Assembly (NCBI RefSeq): GCF_026930205.1
Contig: NZ_JANHOI010000002.1
Coordinates: forward strand, 238,014 to 302,013
Direction of reading: 5' to 3'
DNA from: Bartonella sp. 220B
GTDB taxonomy: Bacteria > Pseudomonadota > Alphaproteobacteria > Rhizobiales > Rhizobiaceae
Length of the DNA: 64,000 nucleotides
Numbering within the stretch: position 1 is the first letter of the stretch; each line of letters starts with the position of its first letter. This document shows positions 19,036 through 28,437 of the stretch, piece by piece. The position numbers were made by a program, and so were the translations under genes. Below the pieces are notes generated by a model. That model ran no database searches and was not told the DNA's origin. It worked only from the letters and a program-made list of their open reading frames with translations.

Positions 19036-21585
19036 ATGCAATATAAGTGGAAATTGAGTTGTTGGATGCTCATGGTTAGTAGTTGTTTGGGGCAAACAGC
19101 GGCTGGGGAAGAGACGCAGTTTTTTTGTCAATCTTCAAACTATGGGGAAAATGAAAAAATATCCTATGATAATGAGGATATGAGAACAGGGGGGTGCATA
19201 AATATTAAATCATCTAAAAATGATCGTATATTAGAGATGAGCGGTGGAGCAGAATCCTTTGAAAAGCTTAGTCGTGGCATGGGGACAAAAATATCGGTAA
19301 GGAATGTATGGGGAAAAGATGGAAAAAATGATAATCAAGCCAGACAGTATGTAGAAGGAAATAATATTATAGCGCAGGAAGATTCGGAGCTCATTTTCAT
19401 TAATAGTGGGACTGAACTAGACAATCATTTATTCGACAATAATGGTAAAGGCTACTTTTTAAATGATGATGATACGGATAAACCAGGGAAATCTATCAAT
19501 AACACGGTTAAAAATGGTGGAGAGATTCATGTTTTGGCGGGAGGTCTCAGTCAAGAGAGCCAAATTGAATATGGCGGAACTGAAATTGTTCAAGCTTCAA
19601 AAGGAAAACAAGGATTTTCAGAAAATGCTATCGTTAAAGAAGGTGGAAAGCAAAGAATTGAGAATGGGGGGAAAGCGCAGGGAACACAAGTCTATGGTGG
19701 TGAACAGCTTGTTTTTGGAGAAGGTGATGTTAGAGGGGAAATGAAAGGTAGCAGCGCTTTTAATACTGTAATTTATGGCCAAGGCGAAACATTAGGGCGG
19801 CAAGAAGTGTATGACGGAGGAAGTGTTTGGAACACGGAAGTTATGCAAGGGGGTGTACAAGAGGTTGCAAAAAGGGATCAAGGTACAGAAAATGGTGGTT
19901 TTGCGTTTGATACGCAAGTTTTTGGTGGTGGTAAGCAAAATATCTTAGCAGGAGGTAGTGCTACTAGTGTCACTTTAAATGAAACTGCTGCGCAAGAAAT
20001 ATATGCTGATGGAACTGTGAAAAACCTGACAATTAATAATGAGGCAAAATCATGGGTGCATGCGGGAGCAACATTAGAAGGCAAAACGCTTTTAAATCAT
20101 TCTGGACAGCTTCATCTTTATGCTGGAAATGATCAACATCATACGACAGTAGAAGATATTCTTTTAAATGGGAAAGATACAAAATTGTATTCCATCACCG
20201 ATGAATTTGATGGCAAAAATTCTCTCATTCAGAAATTAAGTGGTGAGGGGAGTGTTATTTTTGCATTTACTGGCTCTGATCCGTATTATTCGCAACTTCA
20301 TGTTCATGATCTTTCAGGAAGTTTACATTTTGCCTTCAATACAACTCTTGCACATAATCGTGGTGATTATCTCTTTGTTGATCATGGTACAGGTAAGCAC
20401 ACAATAAGTGTTACTGATTCTGGAATTGAAATCACAGATCCTTTTTCAAATAAGCGTGATTTGATTACAGACCAAAGCGGTGGCGCTGATTTTACTTTGA
20501 CAGATCTCTCAGGTGAAAAAATTAATGCTATCGATGGTGGCACCTATATGTATGGTTTAAAACAAAGAAAAGATGAAAATGGAAAAGTTTGGTTCTTGTT
20601 TCCAGATCGGATCAAGGGACCAGAACCTTCACTTCCCGATCCAACAGATCCATTCGCTCCTGGTGGATCATCAACGACTCCTTCAGTTGATGCCATACTT
20701 TCTACAGCAGTAGCTTCTGGACTTATTTTTAACAATGAGCTGGAAATTATGCGTACGGGGAGAGGAATTCTGGATCAAAACAGGAAAGATACAGATTTAT
20801 GGACTTACGCGCTCAAGAGCAGAGAACGTGTTACGACAGGCCATACAAATTTTAAGCTTGAGCAGACAGGAATCGTGTTAGGTGCTGATCATTTGAATGA
20901 ATTAATGCATGGAGATTTGTATGTTGGTGGTTTTGGTAGTTATGATCAAGTACGCGTTGCTCATGCACGAGGAGGGGATAGCAACATAAACAGTTATAGC
21001 ATTGGAGCTTATGCAACTTACTTTGATAATCGCGGATGGTATATGGATGGTGCTTTGAAATATAATTATTATCGAGATACCCTGAAAGCCATTTCAACGA
21101 ACGGTTTAGATATTCAAGGCAATTATAATCAGTGGGCGATAGGAGGGGCATTTGAGATTGGTTGCCGTTTCGAGCCAGCGCAAAATGCTTGGATGCAACC
21201 TTATATAAAATTAACAGGATTGCAGGTTGAGGGAAAAAAAATCAAGCTTTCCAATGGAATGAGTGGTGATATAAGCCCATTGACTTCATTCCGTAATGAA
21301 GTTGGATTAACGGCAGGACATGAATTTATTTTTGGTACAGAAACTTCATTAACAGCTTATATTACGGTAGCTTGGTTACGTGAGAATATCAATAATAATC
21401 ATACAACGATTAATCACCAGCACAAATTTATCACAGACTTATCCGGAAATGCGGGTAAGTTGGGAATTGGTTTAAACAGTTTTGTCAATGATAAACTCAA
21501 GCTTTATGCGGAAGCGCATTATCTGAAAGGGCATAAGATTAAGCAATCACTTCAAGGTATTTTAGGGTTACGCTATCTTTTTTAA
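19036..21585 (+). CDS. AIDA-repeat autotransporter with intact barrel
   Basis: This is a complete autotransporter of 849 residues from the ATG at 19036, preceded by GGAGGAGG; an upstream in-frame TTG at 18967 is unlikely. The signal peptide MQYKWKLSCWMLMVSSCLGQ is followed by a Cys-containing N-terminal region unlike the paralogs. AIDA-type repeats come next (GGEQLVFGEG, GGKQNILAGGSATSV), then KVWFLFPD, a Pro-rich linker and a barrel ending QGILGLRYLF. The barrel is clearly related to the other two (FGSYDQVRVAHARGG) but diverged, so it escaped the homogenisation seen in its neighbours. Two G6 runs (19189-19194, 19666-19671) are possible slippage sites. Probable surface protein of the Bartonella Iba type. 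Confidence 0.9.
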   Translation: MQYKWKLSCWMLMVSSCLGQTAAGEETQFFCQSSNYGENEKISYDNEDMRTGGCINIKSSKNDRILEMSGGAESFEKLSRGMGTKISVRNVWGKDGKNDNQARQYVEGNNIIAQEDSELIFINSGTELDNHLFDNNGKGYFLNDDDTDKPGKSINNTVKNGGEIHVLAGGLSQESQIEYGGTEIVQASKGKQGFSENAIVKEGGKQRIENGGKAQGTQVYGGEQLVFGEGDVRGEMKGSSAFNTVIYGQGETLGRQEVYDGGSVWNTEVMQGGVQEVAKRDQGTENGGFAFDTQVFGGGKQNILAGGSATSVTLNETAAQEIYADGTVKNLTINNEAKSWVHAGATLEGKTLLNHSGQLHLYAGNDQHHTTVEDILLNGKDTKLYSITDEFDGKNSLIQKLSGEGSVIFAFTGSDPYYSQLHVHDLSGSLHFAFNTTLAHNRGDYLFVDHGTGKHTISVTDSGIEITDPFSNKRDLITDQSGGADFTLTDLSGEKINAIDGGTYMYGLKQRKDENGKVWFLFPDRIKGPEPSLPDPTDPFAPGGSSTTPSVDAILSTAVASGLIFNNELEIMRTGRGILDQNRKDTDLWTYALKSRERVTTGHTNFKLEQTGIVLGADHLNELMHGDLYVGGFGSYDQVRVAHARGGDSNINSYSIGAYATYFDNRGWYMDGALKYNYYRDTLKAISTNGLDIQGNYNQWAIGGAFEIGCRFEPAQNAWMQPYIKLTGLQVEGKKIKLSNGMSGDISPLTSFRNEVGLTAGHEFIFGTETSLTAYITVAWLRENINNNHTTINHQHKFITDLSGNAGKLGIGLNSFVNDKLKLYAEAHYLKGHKIKQSLQGILGLRYLF

Positions 21586-21740
21586 GGATGCCTCTTATGT
21601 TATTGATTAAGCCTAGGACTGTATTGTTTTACAGCTTAAATGCGCAATGTGTATAACCTCTTGAGAATGTAGAGGCACTGAAGATAAGCTTACGCTCTAT
21701 TAAAAGCGATATCATTTTTTTCATTTACTATTGCAAATAT

Positions 21741-21777
21741 TGTAAATTGTGCCCTGTCCAAAAGGGCATAATTTGCA
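21741..21777. promoter_or_regulatory. Long hairpin downstream of autotransporter 3
   Basis: A 14-bp stem including GTGCCC/GGGCAT with a 9-base loop lies 156 bp after the third autotransporter stop. Only three T follow, so it is a weak terminator at best. It could stabilise a 3' UTR or belong to a small RNA. Confidence 0.4.
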
Positions 21778-21831
21778 TTTGATGAAGTTATACAGTCACG
21801 GGCTAAGGTAGTTTTTTGTGACTATAAATTT

Positions 21832-21863
21832 ACAATTTATAATTGTATTATTAAAAATAATAC
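21832..21863. promoter_or_regulatory. Adjacent AT-rich dyads upstream of autotransporter 4
   Basis: The palindrome ACAATTTATAATTGT and the inverted repeat GTATTATT-AAA-AATAATAC overlap by two bases, about 110-140 bp before the start codon at 21975. They are candidate operators for a dimeric regulator; which one is unknown. Confidence 0.35.
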
Positions 21864-21974
21864 ACTAAAAAATTGTATTTAGACATAAATAAAACACATT
21901 ATGATACAATCTAAAATGATCTACCTGCGGAATTGCGGGATTTTTATCTCATAATTGATAGTGGAGTATGGATA

Positions 21975-24500
21975 ATGCGGCATAAATGCAAATTAAGTTT
22001 TTCAATATTGATGATCAGTAGTTGTCTTGTACAAATTGCAAGTGCAGTTGAGAATGAGGGGTTAGAAAAAATAACGACTGTGGGGAGTGGGAACAAAGTA
22101 CCAAAAGGTTCAGCACTGGTCACGAGTAGTGTTAGCAATGCTATTACTATTCAAGATGGTGGTGTAGAGATTGTTGACAATGGTCGAACTTCTGTAGGGG
22201 CCACTATTGAAAACGGTGGGATGCAAATAGTTACACGTGCAGGAACTTCGATAAATCCTAAAATCCTTGGTGGTGGGCAGCAGTTTGTTTTTGAAGAAAA
22301 AGGTCTTAATATTACAAGTGTAGAGAAGCAAAGCAGTGCTTATGATGCTACAGTTTCTGGTGATAATAATGGTGTGGCGCAGCAGAATGTGTACGATGGT
22401 GCAATAGCTTGGCGTACGACAATTACAGGAGGAGGAGAACAGAATCTGTATACGGGGCACAAAAAAAGGGGGGGGAAGTCAATGGATACTGTGGTCTCTG
22501 AAAATGGTCGGCAACATGTTTTAGCGTTAGGAGAGTCCTATGGTACTACCTTGAAGGATAGTTCTGTTCAAGTTGTGTATCCTGGAGGGGTTGTGGATGG
22601 TCTAACGATTAACGATTTTGCTAGCTCGTGGATACATGTTGGTGTAACGGAAGTTGGAGAAGTAAAGGTCAATGATAACGGACGCCTTTATTTATTTGCT
22701 GGTGATCGCACAGACCATATCACGAAAGGGAAAGTTTCTGTAACAGGAAGAGCTGATGAAATACTATTTTTCGTTGGTGAGCGGCGCATTGCAGAAAGAG
22801 ATCAGATTGACATTGAAATTTTAACGGGTGAGGGAGGAACTGTCATTTTTACTTCTATTCCATATGATCCACGTCATATTTTACTTCATGTTGAAGAACT
22901 TTCAGGGAATTTACATTTTCGTTTCAACATTAATGCTATCGGTGGTGGTGGTGATTACTTGTTGATTGATGATGGTGCAGGTAACCACAAAATAAGCGTT
23001 GTTGATTCTGGTGCTGAAATCACAGGTTCTCTTTTACAAAAAAACGGTTTCGTTACAGAAATTAATTTAGCTACCGACAAAAGTGAAGATGGAGGCGCTA
23101 ATTTTACTTTGGCAAATCACTCTGGTACAGAGATTTCAGCTGTTGATGGGGGAACCTTTATGTATCGTTTGTGTAAAAGAGACAGGAGTGCTGGTTCGAG
23201 TGGTGATTATACAATTTGGTATTTAAGTATGGCGAGTATAAACTCAGAATGTTCAAGCACTCTTCCTGCACGGACGAATAAGAAACAAAAAGTTACTACC
23301 TTCTCAGGTGATTTACCTAGGGATGTGGGAACGGGTACACGGTCTCGTCCCAATAATAATGGAAGGCGTTATAAGCTCCCCCCCCAACCAAGACCGCCGC
23401 GGCATTTGAGAGAGGATCAGAGTGTTTCTGTTGCTTTCGCAGAACATTATCATTCTTCTGAAGAGCAGGAGCAGTCTGTTGTTTCTGCAAATGCTCCGTC
23501 ATTTTCTGATCAGATACTGTTACGTCCAATTAATCAAAATAAACTTTCTCAACAAGTGAATGAAAAACTTTCAGTTTCTGATTTTTTAACCACGCCTTCT
23601 ACGGATGCGGTTTTGTCATTGTCTGTTACACCGGCACTTGTTTTTAAGAATGAGTTGCAAACTGTGCGTGCGGGGAGAGGAATTCTAGAAAAAAATAAAA
23701 AAACTTCTGCTCTTTGGACATATGCAATCAAAAGTAAAGAGAGTGTTTCCGCAGACCACATAGATTTTAAGCTTGAACAAACAGGGATTATATTCGGGAT
23801 CAGTGGTTTAAGTGAATTGGCCAATGGGGAGTTTTATATTGGTGGTTTTGGCAGTTATGACAAAGTACGTGTTGCTCATGCTCGTGGTGGTGTTAGCGGC
23901 ATAAATACCTACGGCATAGGAGCTTATGCAACTTATTTTGACCATAGCGGATGGTATTTTGATAGTGTATTAAAATACAATCACTCTCAAAATACTTTGA
24001 ATGCTGTTTCAACGAACGGTTTAGCTATTGAAGGGAATTATAACCAGTGGGCGGTAGGAACATCCTTTGAAGCAGGTTATCGGATTAAGGTAGCACAGCA
24101 TAGTTGGATACAACCTTATGCGCAATTAATGTGGTTGCAAGTTGAAGGTAAAGAGATCAAGCTTTCGAATGAAATGACGGGTGAAATAAATCCCTTTACG
24201 TCATTACGCAGTGAAGTTGGGTTATCATTGGGGTATGAATTTTTGGATGGTGTAGAGACTTCATTGATGGGTTATGTTACGGCAGCATGGTTGCGTGAGA
24301 ATAAAGATGACAATCATACGATGATTAATAAGCAGCATCAATTTGTCACGGATTTGTCAGGGAATGCGAGTAAATTAGGGATAGGTTTAAGCAGTTTTCT
24401 CAGTAATAACTTAAGGCTTTATGCAGAAGGGCATTATGTCAAAGGGCATAAGACGAAACAGTCTCTTCAGGGTATTTTGGGAGTGCGCTATAGTTTCTGA
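21975..24500 (+). CDS. AIDA-repeat autotransporter with G8 and C8 tracts
   Basis: This is a complete autotransporter of 841 residues from the ATG at 21975 (GGAG 8 bases upstream). The signal peptide MRHKCKLSFSILMISSCLVQIASA is clear. Fewer AIDA-type repeats follow (GGMQIVTRAG, GGGQQFVFEE), then passenger end TIWYLS, a Pro/Arg-rich linker and a barrel ending QGILGVRYSF. The passenger carries an A7G8 run (22461-22475) and the linker a C8 run (23378-23385). Both are in frame here, and a one-base slip in either would truncate the protein before the barrel. From 23448 onward it is identical to the second autotransporter frame. It is likely phase-variable surface protein (inference). Confidence 0.9.
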   Translation: MRHKCKLSFSILMISSCLVQIASAVENEGLEKITTVGSGNKVPKGSALVTSSVSNAITIQDGGVEIVDNGRTSVGATIENGGMQIVTRAGTSINPKILGGGQQFVFEEKGLNITSVEKQSSAYDATVSGDNNGVAQQNVYDGAIAWRTTITGGGEQNLYTGHKKRGGKSMDTVVSENGRQHVLALGESYGTTLKDSSVQVVYPGGVVDGLTINDFASSWIHVGVTEVGEVKVNDNGRLYLFAGDRTDHITKGKVSVTGRADEILFFVGERRIAERDQIDIEILTGEGGTVIFTSIPYDPRHILLHVEELSGNLHFRFNINAIGGGGDYLLIDDGAGNHKISVVDSGAEITGSLLQKNGFVTEINLATDKSEDGGANFTLANHSGTEISAVDGGTFMYRLCKRDRSAGSSGDYTIWYLSMASINSECSSTLPARTNKKQKVTTFSGDLPRDVGTGTRSRPNNNGRRYKLPPQPRPPRHLREDQSVSVAFAEHYHSSEEQEQSVVSANAPSFSDQILLRPINQNKLSQQVNEKLSVSDFLTTPSTDAVLSLSVTPALVFKNELQTVRAGRGILEKNKKTSALWTYAIKSKESVSADHIDFKLEQTGIIFGISGLSELANGEFYIGGFGSYDKVRVAHARGGVSGINTYGIGAYATYFDHSGWYFDSVLKYNHSQNTLNAVSTNGLAIEGNYNQWAVGTSFEAGYRIKVAQHSWIQPYAQLMWLQVEGKEIKLSNEMTGEINPFTSLRSEVGLSLGYEFLDGVETSLMGYVTAAWLRENKDDNHTMINKQHQFVTDLSGNASKLGIGLSSFLSNNLRLYAEGHYVKGHKTKQSLQGILGVRYSF
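22461..22475 (+). repeat. A7G8 homopolymer tract in passenger
   Basis: Seven A followed by eight G lie within the passenger codons (HKKRGGK). The G8 run is exceptional in this AT-rich sequence and is a candidate slipped-strand phase switch. Confidence 0.75.
23378..23385 (+). repeat. C8 homopolymer tract in linker
   Basis: Eight C lie in the Pro-rich linker (KLPPQP), between passenger and barrel. A one-base change would remove the barrel. Confidence 0.75.
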
Positions 24501-24602
24501 GTTTGTGTTTGGTCTTTCATTGGCTTTGTCGTGTATTTTTTACAAACGAGATATGCGATGAGTGGGGCGATCTTTTCTAAGATAAACGGACTTGCGGCTG
24601 TA
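23448..24602 (+). repeat. 1,155-bp perfect direct repeat, copy 2
   Basis: This second copy of the segment at 17623-18777 encodes the linker and barrel of the fourth autotransporter and 102 bp of 3' flank. Confidence 0.9.
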
Positions 24603-24885
24603 TGCTGCTTAGGGAGTTTTCTCGTGTTTTTGCTTTTTAAGGAGTAGGTTGAGGAGAGAATATTTAGTTTTTTGAAAGGTGATCCAATCTTTTTAGGAGG
24701 AGGCTATGATCATTGTTATGAGGGGGAAAATTACAAGAATTGCTGTTTTTATGAAAGTTTTCTCTAAATTAATAACAGGATTTTGAAAATTAATACACAT
24801 TATTCTACAGTTACTTGGCAAGAGGTTTTTTGCTCGTTATAGAACGCCACAAGATAATTTTGTCAATAAAATATAAGGTGGTCAA
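24501..24885. other. Intergenic region after the autotransporter cluster
   Basis: The first 102 bases are the 3' flank of the perfect repeat. The rest is AT-rich and holds a 27-codon frame with a strong ribosome-binding site at 24706, then the ndk upstream region (GGTGGTC before its ATG). Nothing else is recognised. Confidence 0.5.
24706..24786 (+). CDS. Candidate 26-residue cationic peptide with strong ribosome-binding site
   Basis: The ATG is preceded by AGGAGGAGG at 5-base spacing, one of the best ribosome-binding sites in the window. The product (MIIVMRGKITRIAVFMKVF...) is basic and hydrophobic. The site resembles that of the third autotransporter (GGAGGAGG..GCTATG), so it may be the 5' remnant of another autotransporter gene rather than a functional peptide gene. 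Confidence 0.25.
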   Translation: MIIVMRGKITRIAVFMKVFSKLITGF

Positions 24886-25308
24886 ATGGCTATAGAACGT
24901 ACTTTTTCAATGATTAAGCCGGATGCAACACGTCGTAATTTGACGGGAGCAATTACAAAAATGCTTGAGGATGCAGGATTACGTGTTATTGCATCTAAGC
25001 GTGTGTGGATGAGCCAGCGTGAAGCTGAAAATTTCTATGCAGTTCATAAGGAACGTTCATTTTTTTGTGAGCTGGTTGAATTTATGTCTTCTGGTCCAAC
25101 GATTGTGCAAGTTTTAGAAGGGGAAAATGCAATTGCTAAAAATCGTGAAGTGATAGGAGCTACAAATCCTCTGGAGGCGCAAGAAGGAACAATTCGTAAA
25201 ACACATGCTCTGTCGATTGGCGAAAATTCCGTTCATGGTTCAGATAGTGCTGAAACAGCAAAGACAGAAATTGCTTTTTGGTTTTCCGAAATAGAAATTG
25301 TTGGTTAA
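24886..25308 (+). CDS. ndk: Nucleoside diphosphate kinase
   Basis: Ndk equalises NTP and dNTP pools through a phosphohistidine intermediate. The active His is His117 in ENSVHGSDS. The N-terminus [17 protein letters not shown] and nucleotide-binding residues ([15 protein letters not shown]) are intact. At 140 residues it is full length. A good terminator follows. It stands between the autotransporter cluster and the convergent pgsA gene. Confidence 0.98.
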   Translation: MAIERTFSMIKPDATRRNLTGAITKMLEDAGLRVIASKRVWMSQREAENFYAVHKERSFFCELVEFMSSGPTIVQVLEGENAIAKNREVIGATNPLEAQEGTIRKTHALSIGENSVHGSDSAETAKTEIAFWFSEIEIVG

Positions 25309-25330
25309 TCAAAGCATGTATACAAAGAAA

Positions 25331-25368
25331 AGAATCCCGCAACATCCTGTTTCGGGATTTTCTTTATG
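25331..25368 (+). terminator. Rho-independent terminator after ndk
   Basis: A 9-bp stem (AGAATCCCG at 25331-25339 with CGGGATTTT at 25353-25361, one G-T pair) is followed by TTTTCTTT. It ends ndk 22 bases after its stop. Confidence 0.8.
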
Positions 25369-25415
25369 GGGTTATGAATTTCCTAGAAAGTATCTATAAA
25401 GAAAGCACATTATTT

Positions 25416-25997
25416 TCATGTGATGACATGTTTTAAGCCTGCACGAAAATAATCCCATCCTGTCCACAATGTGAGGAGAGCAGAAATCCACAGCATAATG
25501 ATGCCGAATTCCATTGTATATGGAATAATTTTATTGCCAGAAGGTCCTGCCAAGAGAAGGACAATAGCTATCATCTGTACAAAAGTTTTCCATTTTGCAA
25601 GACGAGAAACAGGAACACTAACTTTCAATTCAGCCAAATATTCACGTAATCCTGATACAAGAATTTCTCTGCAAAGAATAATAATGGCGGCCCATAAAGT
25701 CCATCCAGCAATAGTACTGTCAGCAGCAAGTAAGAGCAGACAGGCAGAAACAAGAAGTTTATCTGCTATGGGATCGAGCATGCGACCAATATTGGATGTT
25801 TGTTCCCAAATACGGGCGAGGTAACCGTCTAGAAAATCAGTAATAGATGCAATAACAAAAAGGGAAACGGCAATCCAACGTGCAATATCGCTTGATTGTA
25901 GCCGTCCTTCTACAAAAAAGCACGCAACAACCATAGGCACCGCAACAATTCGTGCATAAGTGAGAATATTGGGAAAAGAAAAAGTATGTTTTTTCAT
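25416..25997 (-). CDS. pgsA: CDP-diacylglycerol-glycerol-3-phosphate 3-phosphatidyltransferase
   Basis: PgsA makes phosphatidylglycerol phosphate, the precursor of phosphatidylglycerol and cardiolipin, in the inner membrane. The CDP-alcohol phosphotransferase signature is complete (DFLDGYLAR, then GRMLDPIADK). The chosen ATG (25997) gives MKKHTFSFPNILTYAR, the usual N-terminus, and 193 residues with about five hydrophobic helices. An upstream in-frame start at 26057 would add 20 unsupported residues. It lies after uvrC in the same direction, the usual Rhizobiales order. Confidence 0.95.
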   Translation of the reverse strand: MKKHTFSFPNILTYARIVAVPMVVACFFVEGRLQSSDIARWIAVSLFVIASITDFLDGYLARIWEQTSNIGRMLDPIADKLLVSACLLLLAADSTIAGWTLWAAIIILCREILVSGLREYLAELKVSVPVSRLAKWKTFVQMIAIVLLLAGPSGNKIIPYTMEFGIIMLWISALLTLWTGWDYFRAGLKHVIT

Positions 25998-26074
25998 AGA
26001 GCTATTTTCAATTCTTTGTGAAATATAATATATTATTTCATAAATGTAACAAAGCACAGATTATGAAAAAAGTC

Positions 26075-28060
26075 TTATTTTTCGTTAAAATGGTCGTGAA
26101 TTTTTTGTGCAGTCATAAGAGAGATGCCCTTAACTCTTATTAAATCTTCGAGTGAAGCACCAGAAACAGCTTTAGCACTTCCAAAGTGATGAAGCAATGC
26201 ACGCTTTCTTGTTGGACCGATATGTGCGATTTCATCAAGTGGATTTTTAAATACTGCTTTTTTTCGTTTTTCTCTATGCGTTCCAATTGCAAAACGGTGT
26301 GCTTCATCGCGTAGACGTTGCAAAAAATAAAGGAGAGGGTCACGTGAAGGAAGTGTAAAAGCTGTTTTGCCTTTTATAAAAAAACGTTCACGTCCTGCTC
26401 TACGGTCAGCGCCTTTAGCAATTCCAATGACCGTGATAAAATTATCTAATTCTAATTCAGATAATATTGTAAGCACACTGTTTAGTTGTCCTTCACCACC
26501 ATCAATTAATATAAGATCAGGCCAAATAGGAAAAGAATCATCATTTTGATTTTTTATCTTATTGTTTTTATACGGTAGACCATGCTCTTTAATAAGGCGT
26601 GAAAATCTTCGTTTGATGACTTCTTTCATCATACCAAAATCGTCACCAGGTGTGATATCGGTTGAGCGGATGTTAAATTTGCGATATTGATTTTTAATAA
26701 ATCCCATTTTGCCCGCAACAATCATTGCGCCTACTGCATTTGTCCCCATAATATGAGAATTGTCATAGACTTCTATACGATGTGGAGTATGAGAAAGTTG
26801 GAATATTTCAGCAAGTCCTTGAAGTAATTTTGTATGTGTAGCTGTTTCTGCAAGCTTTCGTCCAAGGGCTTCATGTGCATTGATATGAGCATGCTTAACG
26901 AGAGTTTTACGTTCACCTTGTTTGGGTAAAGAGAGAAGTATTTTACGATTTGCTTTTAGGCTGAAAGCTTCTGTAAGAAGTGCCTTTTCTTCGATTGATT
27001 CAGATAAAAGAATGAGTTTTGGGAGTGGCTTATCATCATAAAATTGGGCAAGAAAACTTGCTAAAATTTCGGCACTAGAAAAAGACGGATCTGCTTTAGG
27101 AAAATAGGCTCGATTTCCCCAATTTTGCCCCATACGAAAAAAAAACACTTGAATACAGGTGACCCCTTCCCGTTGCGCAATGGCAAAGACATCTGCTTCT
27201 TGTATCGTTTGAGGATTAATACCTTGGTGGCTTTGTATGTGAGAGAGGGATGATAAGCGATCACGATAGGCAGCGGCTTGTTCAAAATCAAGATTTTCTG
27301 CGGCTTGATGCATAGCCTGAACCATATCATGTTTAACGGATTGGCTTTTTCCCGAAAGGAAAGCTTTTGCTCCTCTCACCAGCTCTTTATAATCACGATC
27401 ACTAATTTCATTTGTACAGGGTGCAGAACATCGTTTAATTTGATAAAGTAAACAGGGACGTGTGCGGTTTTCAAAAACTGAATCGGTACAGGTGCGTAAT
27501 AAAAAGGCGCGTTGTAAAACGTTGATTGTTTGTGTCACTGCACCTGAAGAGGCAAAAGGGCCAAAATAATGTGCTTTTCTTGTTCGGGCACCACGATGTT
27601 TATAAAGTGCAGGTGCTCGGTAATCGTCAGTAATAATGATATAAGGAAAGCTTTTATCATCACGCAATAAGACATTAAAACGCGGATGAAATCTTTTGAT
27701 GAGGTTAGCTTCTAACAGGAGTGCTTCTGTTTCTGTATGGGTGACGACAAATTCCATATGATATGTTGCACGTATCATACGAGCAATACGGTTATTGTGT
27801 CCTTGTTCATGGGTATAATTTGAAACGCGTTTTTTGAGATTACGTGCTTTACCAACATAGAGAACATCACCATTTTCATCTACCATCCGATAAACGCCGG
27901 GTTTATGGGGAAGATGTTTGACAAACTCTTGTATGAGTTTAACACCTTTGAATTGATTTTCATCATTTCCCCGATTGGCATTGTTCCATGGTCCAAGAGA
28001 GAGAAAAGAGAGATTTTCTCGTTCATTTTTGGAATAAGTTGTGTTGTTTTTCAGGATCAT
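26075..28060 (-). CDS. uvrC: Excinuclease ABC subunit C
   Basis: UvrC makes both incisions around a bulky DNA lesion after UvrAB loading. The order is GIY-YIG endonuclease ([14 protein letters not shown], about residues 52-70), a Cys cluster ([13 protein letters not shown]), UVR domain ([18 protein letters not shown]), RNase-H-like nuclease ([30 protein letters not shown]) and C-terminal helix-hairpin-helix ([28 protein letters not shown]). Its 661 residues include an N-terminal extension of about 40 residues before the GIY domain, so the true start may be further in. Confidence 0.96.
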   Translation of the reverse strand: MILKNNTTYSKNERENLSFLSLGPWNNANRGNDENQFKGVKLIQEFVKHLPHKPGVYRMVDENGDVLYVGKARNLKKRVSNYTHEQGHNNRIARMIRATYHMEFVVTHTETEALLLEANLIKRFHPRFNVLLRDDKSFPYIIITDDYRAPALYKHRGARTRKAHYFGPFASSGAVTQTINVLQRAFLLRTCTDSVFENRTRPCLLYQIKRCSAPCTNEISDRDYKELVRGAKAFLSGKSQSVKHDMVQAMHQAAENLDFEQAAAYRDRLSSLSHIQSHQGINPQTIQEADVFAIAQREGVTCIQVFFFRMGQNWGNRAYFPKADPSFSSAEILASFLAQFYDDKPLPKLILLSESIEEKALLTEAFSLKANRKILLSLPKQGERKTLVKHAHINAHEALGRKLAETATHTKLLQGLAEIFQLSHTPHRIEVYDNSHIMGTNAVGAMIVAGKMGFIKNQYRKFNIRSTDITPGDDFGMMKEVIKRRFSRLIKEHGLPYKNNKIKNQNDDSFPIWPDLILIDGGEGQLNSVLTILSELELDNFITVIGIAKGADRRAGRERFFIKGKTAFTLPSRDPLLYFLQRLRDEAHRFAIGTHREKRKKAVFKNPLDEIAHIGPTRKRALLHHFGSAKAVSGASLEDLIRVKGISLMTAQKIHDHFNEK

Positions 28061-28152
28061 TCAGTTTACCCAGAAAGGTTTTTATCCATCAAGTACTCTC
28101 ATTTATGTAATGATAGTTATTTTTCTTATAAAGAATGCATTATGATACGAGA

Positions 28153-28380
28153 TTATTGAATCTTGGCGTTATTACTTTTGTAGGAAACATTGAGAGCGGT
28201 TTTTAAAAACAATTTTACAAGTTTGGCAATTTTAATCTCTTGCTGATGATCGGTTATATTAAAGTAGGTTTTGTTTAAAAAATCGAATTCGTACTGCTGA
28301 TTATAATGTGCATTGGAAGTTGATATAGTCAAGAGGACAAAGAAGCCGACTAGTATTACAGTAGTTTTGAGTGGCTTCAT
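28153..28380 (-). CDS. Small secreted hypothetical protein
   Basis: This 75-residue frame begins MKPLKTTVILVGFFVLLT and has a plausible signal peptide with cleavage near TSNAHY. The mature part is short and Lys-rich (KIAKLVKLFLKT). No family is recognised. A TTG 18 bases upstream is an alternative start and no strong ribosome-binding site is seen. It lies between uvrC and rlmJ on the same strand. It may be a real exported protein or a remnant. Confidence 0.4.
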   Translation of the reverse strand: MKPLKTTVILVGFFVLLTISTSNAHYNQQYEFDFLNKTYFNITDHQQEIKIAKLVKLFLKTALNVSYKSNNAKIQ

Positions 28381-28437
28381 GCCTATGATTCTTACCAATC
28401 AGATTCTGATTTAAGGTAAATATAGAATAAAAAAAAT

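Larger units (their letters stand above)
21586..21974. other. Intergenic region with several dyads, before autotransporter 4
   Basis: These 389 bases hold a 14-bp hairpin with two G-T pairs (21741-21754 with 21764-21777). They also hold the palindrome ACAATTTATAATTGT (21832-21846) and an 8-bp inverted repeat GTATTATT/AATAATAC (21845-21863). A short GC hairpin followed by T5 in the leader (21924-21945) looks like an attenuator. No gene is seen. This density of dyads is not found before the other autotransporters. Confidence 0.55.
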
